A stretch of 64,000 bases of DNA from Chelydra serpentina (Eukaryota > Chordata > Testudines > Chelydridae). Positions 9,401 through 18,548 of the stretch are shown one piece after another. Below the pieces are notes generated by a model that was not told the origin of the DNA, did no database searches, and saw only the letters and a program-made list of their open reading frames with translations. The stretch is taken from the NCBI GenBank assembly GCA_037349315.1, contig JBAIAC010000010.1:29738001-29802000 (forward strand), given 5' to 3'. A program made the position numbers and the translations under genes. Within the stretch, counting starts at the first letter, position 1, and the number at the start of each line of letters is the position of its first letter.

Positions 9401-10587
9401 AGTAAATTCATGTCTCCCACTACTTTCTCCATAAGACGTTGAAATGTGGCGGGTGCTCCTGAAATCCCCTGGGGCATGCGTTCGAACTGATAAAACCCTA
9501 ATGGGCAGATGAAGGCTGTCTTCTCCTTATCTTCTTCTCCCAGGGGGATTTGGTAGTATCCACTCCGGAGATCCAACACAGAGAACCACTGGCTTCCCAG
9601 CAAGCAGTCTAAGGCATCTTGGACTCGAGGCATAGTGTACTGGTCAACCACAGAACGGTTGTTTAGGGTGCGGTAGTCAATACACATCCGGATTTTCCCA
9701 TTCTTTTTACGGACCACCACAATGGGTGAGGCATATGGGCTGCGGGACTCTGTAATGATGCCATTTGCAGCCAGCTCTTGTAGATGACGTCGCACATCTT
9801 CCATCTCAGAGAGGGCAATCCTCCTAGATCTCTCCCTAAAAGGTCGAGAGTCATGTAGTCTGATGTTGTGCTCCACTCCTTTTGCACATCCCACATCCCA
9901 CTCATGCAATGAGAACACTTTGGATCTTTCACAAAGTTTTTTCCTCAGGCGATCTTTCCACTCCTCGGACAATGGTGAGTCTCCAAAGTCAAACTTTGCT
10001 GGGTCTATAGCCAGAACTTGAGTTTCACCCCGGGGTTTTACAATTGACTCAGGCTCAAAGAGGTCTGCTATCTTCTGTCCTTGCTTCACAACAACATCAC
10101 GACTTGTTTCATTAGCAATCAGTATAGTCACCTTTTCCTGAGCTTTAGCAGGTAAGGTTATGATTCCACTGGGGACCAGCACTCCTTCAGGGAGCTCTCC
10201 TTTCACCGACTGCTCTACCATTGCTAAGGCCCCATTACTGCCTTTCAGCCAGGTGCTCATGACAAGCACTTCTTGCTCTGTCCTGGCAGGCACTACTAAG
10301 GGGGTTGTGCCCGCGTACTTCAGTGATCCAATCGGTAGCTCAGATGTCTCTTTAGCGCTCTCAATTTTCCTATAGGCTTCAGCACAAAGCGTATGGATCA
10401 TCAGGGTGTTCAGGTATTGGTCCCCAGCCCGTCGTCTGCAGTAATCCGCGAGTACCTTGAAGAGGCTGGAGTTGGTCCCTATCAGTGCAGACACATCAGA
10501 GGTCCCTTTAGGGTCAGGGCATATTAATGCAGCTGTGTCTATCGCTTCTCTTACCCCCGCAACCTCCTCTGGGAATTCCAGGTGCAC
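6406..10587 (-). CDS. pol: Gypsy pol polyprotein (RT-RNase H-integrase), intact frame, no gag
   Basis: 1,393 codons without a stop. The frame stays open upstream through the primer site at 10632, and the first listed codon is GTG, so the true start is unclear. Residues 1-60 resemble the tail of a retropepsin domain, but no D-(T/S)-G active site is present. RT follows, with LDLRSGYYQIPL and YLDDLIVF (near residue 400). RNase H has HTDAS (near 580), LEFLALKWA, WTDNNPLTYV and DADALSR. Integrase has the HHCC zinc site (HDDFGHLG...CETCARC, 846-880) and catalytic D, D, E in CIDFL, HSDQGRDF and QPERFNR. A GPY/F-like C-terminal module and an acidic tail end the protein. RT copies RNA to DNA and integrase inserts it, but without its own capsid protein the copy probably depends on gag from a relative. 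Confidence 0.93.
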   Translation of the reverse strand: MHLEFPEEVAGVREAIDTAALICPDPKGTSDVSALIGTNSSLFKVLADYCRRRAGDQYLNTLMIHTLCAEAYRKIESAKETSELPIGSLKYAGTTPLVVPARTEQEVLVMSTWLKGSNGALAMVEQSVKGELPEGVLVPSGIITLPAKAQEKVTILIANETSRDVVVKQGQKIADLFEPESIVKPRGETQVLAIDPAKFDFGDSPLSEEWKDRLRKKLCERSKVFSLHEWDVGCAKGVEHNIRLHDSRPFRERSRRIALSEMEDVRRHLQELAANGIITESRSPYASPIVVVRKKNGKIRMCIDYRTLNNRSVVDQYTMPRVQDALDCLLGSQWFSVLDLRSGYYQIPLGEEDKEKTAFICPLGFYQFERMPQGISGAPATFQRLMEKVVGDMNLLQVLVYLDDLIVFGRTLEEHEERLLKVLNRLEDYGLKLSIDKCQFCQTSVKYVGHIVSQEGVSTDPSKIEALTTWPRPSNYRELKTFLGFSGYYRRFVKNYATIVKPLNDLTRGYQSGKPKSKTKNKGGSRKPPVQRHYGPFEPFGPRWDERCERAFQEIIACLTHAPVLVFADPSKPFILHTDASLEGLGAVLYQEVEGKCKPVAFASRGLSDSETRYPIHKLEFLALKWAITEKFLDYLYGAQFQVWTDNNPLTYVLTSAKLDATGQRWVAALASYDFSIQYRSGRSNVDADALSRRPKAPEVSMIPMDGVRAICSVSRREPEAHWSLQGGVAEALGLPPESVPSASVNYIALDQSPLPMLSEADWQEAQLQDVDIRDTLLAKREGRGPAAVVPPSPEGKLLLREWTKLKLIQGVLHRVTMDPLQKQRTQLVLPKEYRALAMRALHDDFGHLGMERTLELIRSRFYWPRMAEDVRRKCETCARCVQRKTLPTRAAYLKNITSTKPLELVCIDFLSLEVDKRNVGNILVVTDHFTRYAQAYPTRDQRAITVARVLWEKYFSVYGFPARIHSDQGRDFESHLLKEVLRIAGIKKSRTTPYHPQGDPQPERFNRTLLDMLGTLRPEQKATWSQHVAFLVHAYNATKNDATGVTPYLLMFGREPRLPIDLCFGVSEDGDSYETHQQYVARLREKLRDAYHLATSAARKNADRNKHRYDARVRLQELQPGDRVLLRNLGIAGKHKIADRWKAIPYLVMEKLGDLPVYKIKPEEGPGQIKTVHRNLLLPVGELVGTPYEMGHDRAAGQNRSARPQPPSNTDNGPSEANLPLFSMSESEAEEEDTTLVYPGMKTRFQSRSAEPIESSPSSALSPMAEVFRPVTGAPVPPMGPPFDDAHRLLDSEDIQVEGALDPLDLPLSEPEMQGPMPVAEGSSKETSPSVTQEDVPPTPATETLNRRDRVIRPVKRLTYDAPGVISEEPIHLAHRFVTAEVGFLRPFGGNQ

Positions 10588-10614
10588 TATGACATATCCT
10601 TGGTAGGGGTATTC

Positions 10615-10632
10615 ATCCCGGACGAGCCCCCA
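10615..10632 (-). promoter_or_regulatory. Primer binding site, tRNA-Pro type
   Basis: On the - strand TGGGGGCTCGTCCGGGAT lies four bases after the 5' LTR. It equals the 18-base site known from gammaretroviruses as complementary to the tRNA-Pro 3' end. It runs without a gap into the pol frame. Confidence 0.88.
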
Positions 10633-11220
10633 AAAATGTAACCCTTCTGCCAGTCAGAGTCGGCAGCAACAAGGGCCGGGTTCCGTATCTAGGGGTTCCA
10701 TTCCAATAACACAATGCAAAAACCGGCTCGAGCCCCCACCCAGTGACCTGGGACAAATATATATCACCCCCCCTGGGCGCCTCTAAGAGGCAGTACTTCC
10801 CCTCTCGCAAGCACAGGGTCTGAGTGTAGAAAAACCTTTTAATGACAGAGAGAAACAATGCGGCCTTTTGCTGGGGAAACACCACATCTAGGATTTGTAA
10901 ACCAAACTGTGAGCAATGACCCACCCCAGCAAATTGGCCATGTCCTTTCCCTTTGGTTCTTGAGTCCATCAACCCCAAAAATCACCCAAAGTCCCAAAAG
11001 TCCAACAACCCGAAAGTCCAGACCCAGAGTTCAAAAGTTCATCTGCAGAGTGTTACACCCCCTCCAGTCTGGGTAGAAATGGGGAGGGGAGAGGTAAGGG
11101 GCACCTTACGTGGCTCGAAGCTGACTGCCCCATCCCTTCATGGTGCTTCGCTCGGCTCTGCTCTGCTCCGCCAGCCATCCCACGAGTCACTCCGTTCAGC
11201 CGTCCCGCAAGCCGCTCCGC

Positions 11221-11421
11221 CAGCAGCTCCGCTCCGTCAGCCGGCCTGCAAGCCGCTCCGGCTGTCCCGCCAACTGCTCCGCTCCGCCAGCAGCTCCGCT
11301 CCGTCAGCCGGCCTGCAAGCCGCTCCGGCTGTCCCGCCAACTGCTCCGCTCCGCCAGCAGCTCCGCTCCGTCTGCTGGCCTGCAAGCTGCTCCGGCTGGC
11401 CCGCCAACTGTCCCGCTCCGC
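11221..11421. repeat. Three 67-bp GC-rich tandem units in 5' LTR
   Basis: Same units as in the other LTR, in the same number and sequence. Confidence 0.85.
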
Positions 11422-11633
11422 CAGCAGCTCCGCTCCACCAGTCGCTCAGCAATAGATCTTCTGGCTCCCCCACTACTTAACACAGTGCTCAGTGATTTCA
11501 GCTCATAACAATTTCAGCTTGTAGTTAGGGGAGCCTTCATGCTCATTTGCACACTTAGTCCAGAGTAATTCCAACTCAGCAGCCTGTGAATAGACTCCTA
11601 AGGAACTCAAAATTAGCTCTGATATTCCACAGT

Positions 11634-11660
11634 GGGGGGGGAGGGGGAGGGGGAGGGGGG

Positions 11661-11704
<44 letters not shown>
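11634..11704. repeat. Expanded G/GA simple repeat in 5' LTR
   Basis: A (GGGGGA)n-like run passes into (GA)n. The matching place in the other LTR (about 5950-5966) has only four Gs and a short GA run. Confidence 0.9.
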
Positions 11705-11708
<4 letters not shown>

Positions 11709-12090
11709 AGGTGCAATTGACATTTAGGACCCTCAGAAGAGGCCCATGCCACCAGATACAAATACCTGTCCCCAACCTCTCTCAATTCACTGGGTTTTGG
11801 AATCCATGTCCCTCGCCTAGCAAGTGCTGCTTAGCTAAGGGCGAGTCCCTTCCTCATAACAAAAGCCCACTGTCCTTGATTCACATCATCAGGGTAACAA
11901 CACTTTAGTCTTCCTGCCCCAATAACAGAGAAACTGGGGCTCCCACAGCAGTCAAGGTGACCATTTGGGCAAGCGGTCCATCATGCTTTGCAGGGTGGGT
12001 GTGTCCATGCAAACAAGATTAGCCCCTGACATCCCTTTCCACAACTCACCACCAGATGTCAGGGTAGAGCTCATCCTGACTCTGCTTACA

Positions 12091-13714
12091 CATGCTTTGT
12101 TTTTGGGTGCATGGTGGAAACGTGCTTGTATTAAAAATGTCTAGGTTTTAGAGAAACACTAGTGGCAGAAATAAACTAAAACCTGTGCTTGTTGTACAGC
12201 CTGAAATGGATTATTTTGTTTTAAAGCTATGACTTTTTAAATAGAAAAACACCTTAATGAGTATTTTATTTTTTAACTTTACAAGAGTTTCATGTTTTAT
12301 AAATAATATTGTTGTCTGCTCCACAATACGGTCAAAACATGAGAGATCCTTAGACCAGAGGGTAAACAAGCTCAAAAGAAAAAGCAAAGACAGCTGAAAA
12401 GGAAAATTCACCAGCATCAATGACTGACAGATGGATGAAGCCCAGTAAATATATTTTGCTTATTGGTTTGGTTATTTTATGAGGTTTTGTATTTTAAGCA
12501 AATACATAGGTGTGGGTGAGAAAGATGGTAAAGGTAAGTTTTGTGAAATGTTTATTTGATGGTGAATTGAAACATCTCTGTTTTTCTTAATCAGGCATGG
12601 GCAGCTCTCCTGACAGTGTGGTAGTCAGAGCTACAGGAACACCTCCGCCAGAACCCCCAAAGAACCAGAAATCTGCTCTGAGACCTTAAACAGTAACAAC
12701 GCCAACGCAAAACGGCACAAGAGCGCAGACAAAGCATCAGGGCAAAACAAAAGACTCTGGTAAAAAGCAACCACGCAAACACAACTCCAGTTCCTCAGCG
12801 GTCAGCCGAGAAAACTATGAGTGAAAACACACCCACTCACAAAGGTGGAGCACGCGCTTTAGGGGTTGTGAATAAAAATCCAAGGACTGAAAGCTCCTGC
12901 AATGCTGGGGTATTTCCTTATGAAGTATCTGAAAATTATTGCGAACCATTCTCCCAACACAATAAGCTTGGCACAGCTCTCCAGTATTCTAAAAAGGTTT
13001 GGGGAAAACATTAAGCTTCATTCAGAAAGCTGGTTCTAAAAGAAAGGAGGACTGGAAACTACATCCAAAATGCAAAAGCTCTTGTGGGTGACTTTTTGAA
13101 AAATACTTCAATTTTTCCAGAGGGTGGCTCTGAGCAGGCATGATTAGTCGTGGAAAGGGACCTGGGTAAAAGGGGCATCCTCAAAGGTACACATCAGCTA
13201 ACACATAAACAAAGGGGGTGGGGGGGGAACAGCATTTGGGGGATAAACGGACGATTGCCCAAAAGTTACAGACCAGGGTTGCAGTCAAATTTTTGAAAAA
13301 GGCTAAAGAGGTGATGAGAAGAGAAAAAAACAGAAATGCCCCCTATTGGAGGCTCTCAAACTGGTGTGTCTGAGAATGGGGAGGTGGAATCTGACCTGCG
13401 GGGTGTTGGTGACTCACACAGAGTCTGATTTAGAAAATTCCCCAGAAGGCTCTCTAGATGAGTCCCTGTCTACTCCTTATGATCCTTGCAGTGGCTCCTT
13501 GGAGTCTGACTCTCAAATAGCATCTGACATAGAAGACGCAGCTGATGGTCCCACAGAGGAACCCCCAAGTAACCTTGAAAATGCAGATGCAAACCCCCAA
13601 ACAGACATGTATATGGAGCGAGTGAGAAGTTGGCAATGAGAATTACCTAGATTTCGAGGTTCGGTGTATTGTCAGGAATTTCATTTTGTCAATCTTGAGT
13701 GAATCAATTCAGCT
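12091..13714 (+). other. Polinton sequence before polymerase: degraded, with one acidic frame
   Basis: Continues the Polinton after the Gypsy insert. A polypyrimidine-AG followed by a short proline-rich frame lies near 12598. An acidic Ser/Glu/Asp-rich frame runs from 13346 to 13639. No homology is recognised. The acidic frame ends about 80 bases before the first polymerase-like codons and may be the decayed polymerase N-terminus or a separate small gene. Confidence 0.4.
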
Positions 13715-16700
13715 TAGCAGGTCATTGAAGCCATACAGAGGGGGATACAGTTTGTTCTTGATGACATTAACAGTAGGGTAGCCCCTGACGATTACGTTCA
13801 GTTATGTTTAGAGAGTTGTAATTTAACCAACCCTTTGTTTTTGGTAAGAAGAACTAGGAATGAGCTGTCTGCTGAAGACTTCTTAAATCAGACCTCAAAA
13901 CTGTTACAGGGTAATAGAGAGATGCATGTCGATGGGATGTTGCGCCTCATTGTGACAGTTGTAATAAACATGGGCAGGGGTGGTCGTAGAGTTTTAAATC
14001 CTATCCTTAGTAGTCAAATCATCCATAGATAGAGACAGTGTTTAGTAGACCTGACTTACACCGGTACCAATCTGTGTTTTGCAGGTGGGCTTTTGGCCAT
14101 CATGTCCGACTGTAAACCCACAGACGCGGAATTGTTAGACGGGGAGAGAAAGTTGGGTGAAAAACTGTGTTGGTCAGATCAAAAAAAGATTATTCTCAAT
14201 GACGTAGCAGCATTTGAACAGCATTTAGGAGTCAACGTACAGGTGGTGCTTTATGTGGCGAAAGGCAGGTGGGTTCATAGAATCATAGAATCTCAGGGTT
14301 GGAAGGGACCTCAGGAGGTCATCTAGTCCAACCCCCTGCTCAAAGCAGGACCAACCCCAACTAGATCATCCCAGCCAGGGCTTTGTCAAGCCTGACCTTA
14401 AAAACCTCTAAGGAAGGAGATTCCACCACCTCCCTAGGTAACCCATTCCAGTGCTTCACCACCCTACTAGTGAAAAAGTTTTTCCTAATATCCAACCTAA
14501 ACCTCCCCCTCTGCAACTTGAGACCATTACTCCTTGTTCTGTCATCTTCTACCACTGAGAACAGTCTAGATCCATCCTCTTTGGAACCCCCTTTTAGGTA
14601 GTTGAAAGCAGCTATCAAATCCCCCCTCACTCTTCCCTTCTGCAGGCTAAACAATCCCAGTTCCCTCAGCCTCTCCTCATAAGTCATGTGCTCCAGCCCC
14701 CTAATCATTTTTGTTGCCCTCCGTTGGACTCTTTCCAATTTATCCACATCCTTTTTGTAGTGTGGGGCCCAAAACTGGACACAGTACTCCAAATGAGACC
14801 TCACCAGTGCCGAATAGAGGGGAATAATCACGTCCCTCGATCTGCTGGAAATGCCCCTACTTATACAGCCCAAAATGCCGTTAGCCTTCTTGGCAACAAG
14901 GGCACACTGTTGACTCATATTCAGCTTTTCGTCCACTGTAACCCCTAGGTCCTTTTCTGCAGAACTGCTGCCCAGCCATTCGGTCCCTAGTCTGTAGTCT
15001 GTAGGGTTGTTTTTTTTTAAACGGGGGCCCAGTGTACACCAAGACTTTTTTCATCCTGTTGCACGATGAGCATTATAATGGGCATTATAATGGGGTTCTG
15101 AATGTGAAAAACGTGTTTAGTGCGAAATATTATTGTGAGTTTTGCCACACAGTCATGACCACTCTTGCAGGTATCATAGCCAGCTCTACTAGAGTGCGAC
15201 ATGCTCAGACACTGTGGGCGTGCACTGAGGTGTCCTAGCTGTAGACTGTGTTGTCACTCCAAAGAGTGTTTAGACAGACACATCGACTGTGCATCAAAAA
15301 AACAAGTCGAATGTCTGTCTAAAACTTTGTGATAAGTGTCAGCCTTACGTGGACAAGGGGCACAGGTGTAAAGGGAGGCGTTGTAAGCAGTGTCAGGGTT
15401 TGATCATCAGTGATATAGACAGCCATCTGTGTTTTATGGATAGCATCATCACAAAAGTATATTTTTTATGGTTTTGAATGCACGCAGGAGATGGGGTTAC
15501 ATGTGCCCACATACATTTTTGCTATGTCTCTATAACCGGAAAAATCCTGGGAATTTAAGGGTGGTGGGTGTCTTTCTCCCTTTGTCAAGACCTTTTATTG
15601 GCAAAAAGTTCCGGGACTACACATTCCTAGCGCACAATTCCAAAGGTTACGATGCGTACTTCATCATTAGACAGTTACTGAAGGAAAAGATGTGCATAGA
15701 ACGGACACCTTCCACACATATTAGTTTACTACCCCGAGTTAAGGCCCTGGGCATTTGTTTTATAGACTCTAAACTTCTTGCTCATGAAGCTTAGCAAGCT
15801 CCCGCAGGCGATAAGGTTTGAAGGTTTCAAATAGTATTTCCCACATTTTTTTTAATTCTTAGAAAAACAAAATTATGTGGGGCCTATGCCCGGGGTGGAG
15901 CACTATGACGTAGACAGCATGATGTCCAGGGAGCAAGCAGAATTTCTTGACTGGTATCGGGACAACAAATATGACACATTTGACTTGCAGAAAGTGCTCG
16001 CGTATTATTGTCAGCATGCTGTCAAAATTTTGAGACTCACCTGTATCCTGTACAGAGAAGAGATAATGAAAATGATGGGAGATATTGTAGAGAGAGGCCC
16101 TGGTAAATTGACAGAGGTAAAATTGTGTATAGATCCTTTCTGGTACATAGCCATGCAGACAGATGCCAGTGTTATGTACAGGTTTATGTTTTTGAAGCCT
16201 AACACAGTAGCTCTTCTCCTTCCAGACAACTATTACCCAGGCAGAAAAAGAGATATTCAACTCCCTCTATTCAGTGGCTGTTGTATACCACTCACAAAGA
16301 AAATATACAGATATGGCATGCTTTACAGGGTGGGGAATTACAGGTAGGCCTCTACTTTCTAGACAGTTATGCCATCGTTGACGGGGTACACACAGCCTTT
16401 GAGTTTAACGGTTGTTTTTTCTACAGCTGTGTCACCTGTTATTGTAAAAAAGCACAGAACCCTATGACGGGGACAACTTTTGGGTTTCTTTATTACAAGA
16501 TGTAGCTCAAGACCGACTATCTGAAAAGACTTGGTTATGTAGTGAGGACCTTCTGGGAGCAGACGTGGGAGGTGATGATAGAAACAGACAGGGAGCTTGC
16601 AGATTTCTTAAACGAAGCCCAGCTGCCTCAGCCTCTCATGCCTAGGGATGCTGTTTTTGGAGGGAGGACTAATGCTATCCACCTATATTACAAACCTAAG

Positions 16701-17875
16701 CCCAGTGAACAAATCCACTATTATGATTTTACCAGCCTGTACCCTTTCGTAAACAAAACCAAAGAATACCCTATCAGACACCCCGATATACTTCATGACA
16801 AATTTGGACCCCTTGCAAGTTATTTTGGAATTGTGGAAGTTAGTGTACCCCCCGCAAGGCCATTTTTTCCCCATTGTCACCTATCAGAGTGGGTGGAAAA
16901 CTTATGTTCTCGCTATGCCGAACCTGTGGGGAAACCAAGCAGCGGGAGACGTGCACCCATACTGACGAAGAGAGGGCCATCCTGGGGACATGGTGCACAG
17001 TGGAATTGAATGTGGCCATAGAGAAGGGGTATGCAGTGGCTAAAATCTATGAAATCTGGAATTTTGAAGAAAAATCTGACAAACTCTTTTCAGAGTACAT
17101 AAAATTACACTTCCACCAGAAACAAGAGGCTTCAGGGTGTCCCAGCTGGTGCACAGATGAAGAAAAACAAAATAAGTACGTTAATGATTTCTACCAGAAA
17201 GAAGGCATGTGTTTACACCAACATGAAATCACGTTGAACCCTGCTAAGCGACGAATCGCTAAACTGTTTTTAAATTCTCCGCGGGGTAAATTTGGCCAAA
17301 GAACAAACCTACCCAATACCAGCATTGTGAGAGACTCTGACGAACTCTTTCAGTACCTGTTTCCCCGCAATTATGAGGTTTCTTCCTGCAAGTTTATCAA
17401 TGATGAAACAGCGTGCATGTCTTGGGAACACATAGAAGACCACTACTCAGTCTCTGGCAGTACCAATGACTTCATAGCCTGTTTCACCACCACTTATGCC
17501 CGCTTAGAACTATACAACCTGCTAGACAGGCTGCAAGAGCGATGCCTGTACCACGACACTGACTCGGTGATATTTGTGAAAAGGGAGGGTGACTGGAACC
17601 CTCCTCTGGGGGATTATTTAGGGGACCTCACAAGCGAGATCCTGCCCAGATCAACACATCACTAAGTTTGTGTCAGCCAGCCCAAAAACACACGGATACA
17701 TAGCGCGGTCCTGGAAGAGAACAACCCAAAAAAGATAGAGGTGCAGCAGCCCTCTATCGTAAGGAACAAAAATCAGTGGCAAATAGAGACAAAGACCCTT
17801 AAGAAAATGCAGAAAGTCGTTTACAACAAGAGGGTCCTCAGAGAAGGGTTTAAAACTCTGCCCTATGGCTTCTGA
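13715..17875 (+). pseudogene. Polinton protein-primed family-B DNA polymerase, broken
   Basis: Replicates linear DNA from a protein primer in Polintons, as in adenoviruses. Seen in order: an N-terminal block typical of Polinton PolB (13715-14032); a middle block 14093-14274, cut by CR1; LLHDEHYNG (about 15055) and Cys-pair zinc blocks with many CxxC (15120-15430); an exonuclease-like block with AHNSKGYDAYFI (about 15640); palm motif A DFTSLYP (about 16725); motif B LFLNSPRGKFGQ (about 17265); motif C YHDTDSV (about 17550); and a C-terminal KRVL...LPYGF ending at TGA 17873-17875. Several stops and frameshifts (for example near 15236, 15477, 15792, 16345 and 17663) separate the blocks. Length without CR1 is about 3.4 kb, near full size. 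The ATPase starts 2 bases later. Confidence 0.87.
14275..15003 (-). mobile_element. CR1 LINE, 5'-truncated, inserted in polymerase gene
   Basis: On the - strand a 191-codon frame (14936 to 14361) carries the CR1 reverse-transcriptase C-terminus ([36 protein letters not shown]). The CR1 3' UTR follows, ending in ATTCTATG-type repeats at 14275-14292. 5' truncation falls near 15003. Polymerase coding resumes on both sides. The frame has no stop, so the insertion is not very old. Confidence 0.93.
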
Positions 17876-17877
17876 AG

Positions 17878-18548
17878 ATGGATACGAGGTGGAAACACCC
17901 CTTTTCTGTAATTCTCGCAGGGCCTAGCAATTGTGGGAAAAGTTATTTTATAAAAAATGTGTTGATAATGCCAAACGAACATTGTCTGTTATGCCTGAGA
18001 ACACTGTGTGCTGTTACAGTTGCTGGCAACCTCTGTATAAAGAACTGCTTGCTAAATATCCCTTTATCAATTTTGTGGCAGGGTTGCCCGATGCTTTTGA
18101 CAATGACTGTTTGTTTCCTACAAATAAAATAAATATGATTATCGTAGACAATCTGATCAACTCAGCTTGTGAAAGCAATGACAGTGAGAAAGACTTTACC
18201 AAGTACATGCATCACAGAAACCTGAGCATTATGTATATAGTTCAGAACGTATTTTGCCAGGGAAAAAAGAGTTGCACGATTAACCTAAACACAAAGTTCA
18301 TGGTTCTGTTAAAAAACCCCAGGTATAAATTACAAATCGCTATGCTTCCTTAGCAAATCTACCCTGGCAAAGCGCAATTCTTTCTAGAAGCTTTTGAGGA
18401 TGCTACCAAAAGATCTTATGACTACCTGGTGATGAATTTAGATGCTTCCACACCAGAAACTTCTAGACTAAGAGCCAGTCTTTTCCCTCCAGACTGGCCG
18501 GTGGTTCATACTTTGAAAAGAACAGCAGCTGGGTATAAAAAGAGATGA
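17878..18548 (+). pseudogene. Polinton packaging-type ATPase (FtsK/HerA-like), broken
   Basis: Energy-driven packaging ATPase of Polintons and related viruses. ATG 17878 follows the polymerase stop by 2 bases. HPFSVILAGPSNCGKSYF shows the Walker A motif GPSNCGKS (residues 17-24). A frameshift near 17990 moves coding into the frame ending at 18353. That segment has a Walker-B-like INMIIVDN, weak because the usual second acidic residue is Asn. After an in-frame TAG at 18351-18353 the same frame continues with the family's C-terminal FFLEAFEDATKRSYDYLV to TGA 18546-18548. Total size fits a complete gene before decay. Confidence 0.82.

Larger units (their letters stand above)
4952..12090 (-). mobile_element. 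Young Ty3/Gypsy LTR retrotransposon lacking gag
   Basis: A complete LTR-bounded element read on the - strand: 5' LTR (12090 to 10637), tRNA-Pro-type primer site, pol frame, polypurine tract, 3' LTR (6348 to 4952). CATG flanks both sides (4948-4951 and 12091-12094). The two LTRs look identical except for a simple-repeat tract, so insertion was recent. The domain order RT, RNase H, integrase is that of Ty3/Gypsy (Metaviridae), and there is no env. Gag and the front of protease are missing, because the pol frame starts right at the primer site. It sits inside the Polinton T-rich repeats and is therefore younger than the Polinton. Confidence 0.93.
10637..12090 (-). repeat. 5' LTR of Gypsy element (1,454 bp)
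   Basis: Same ends and content as the LTR at 4952-6348, shifted by 5,685 bases. It is 57 bp longer, entirely explained by a purine simple-repeat tract at 11634-11704. It carries the promoter for the - strand transcript. Confidence 0.93.

Noticed and set aside
4952..12090. Possible endogenous retrovirus because of the tRNA-Pro primer site
   Set aside because: RT, RNase H and integrase are of Ty3/Gypsy type and there is no env. Only the primer site is ERV-like.
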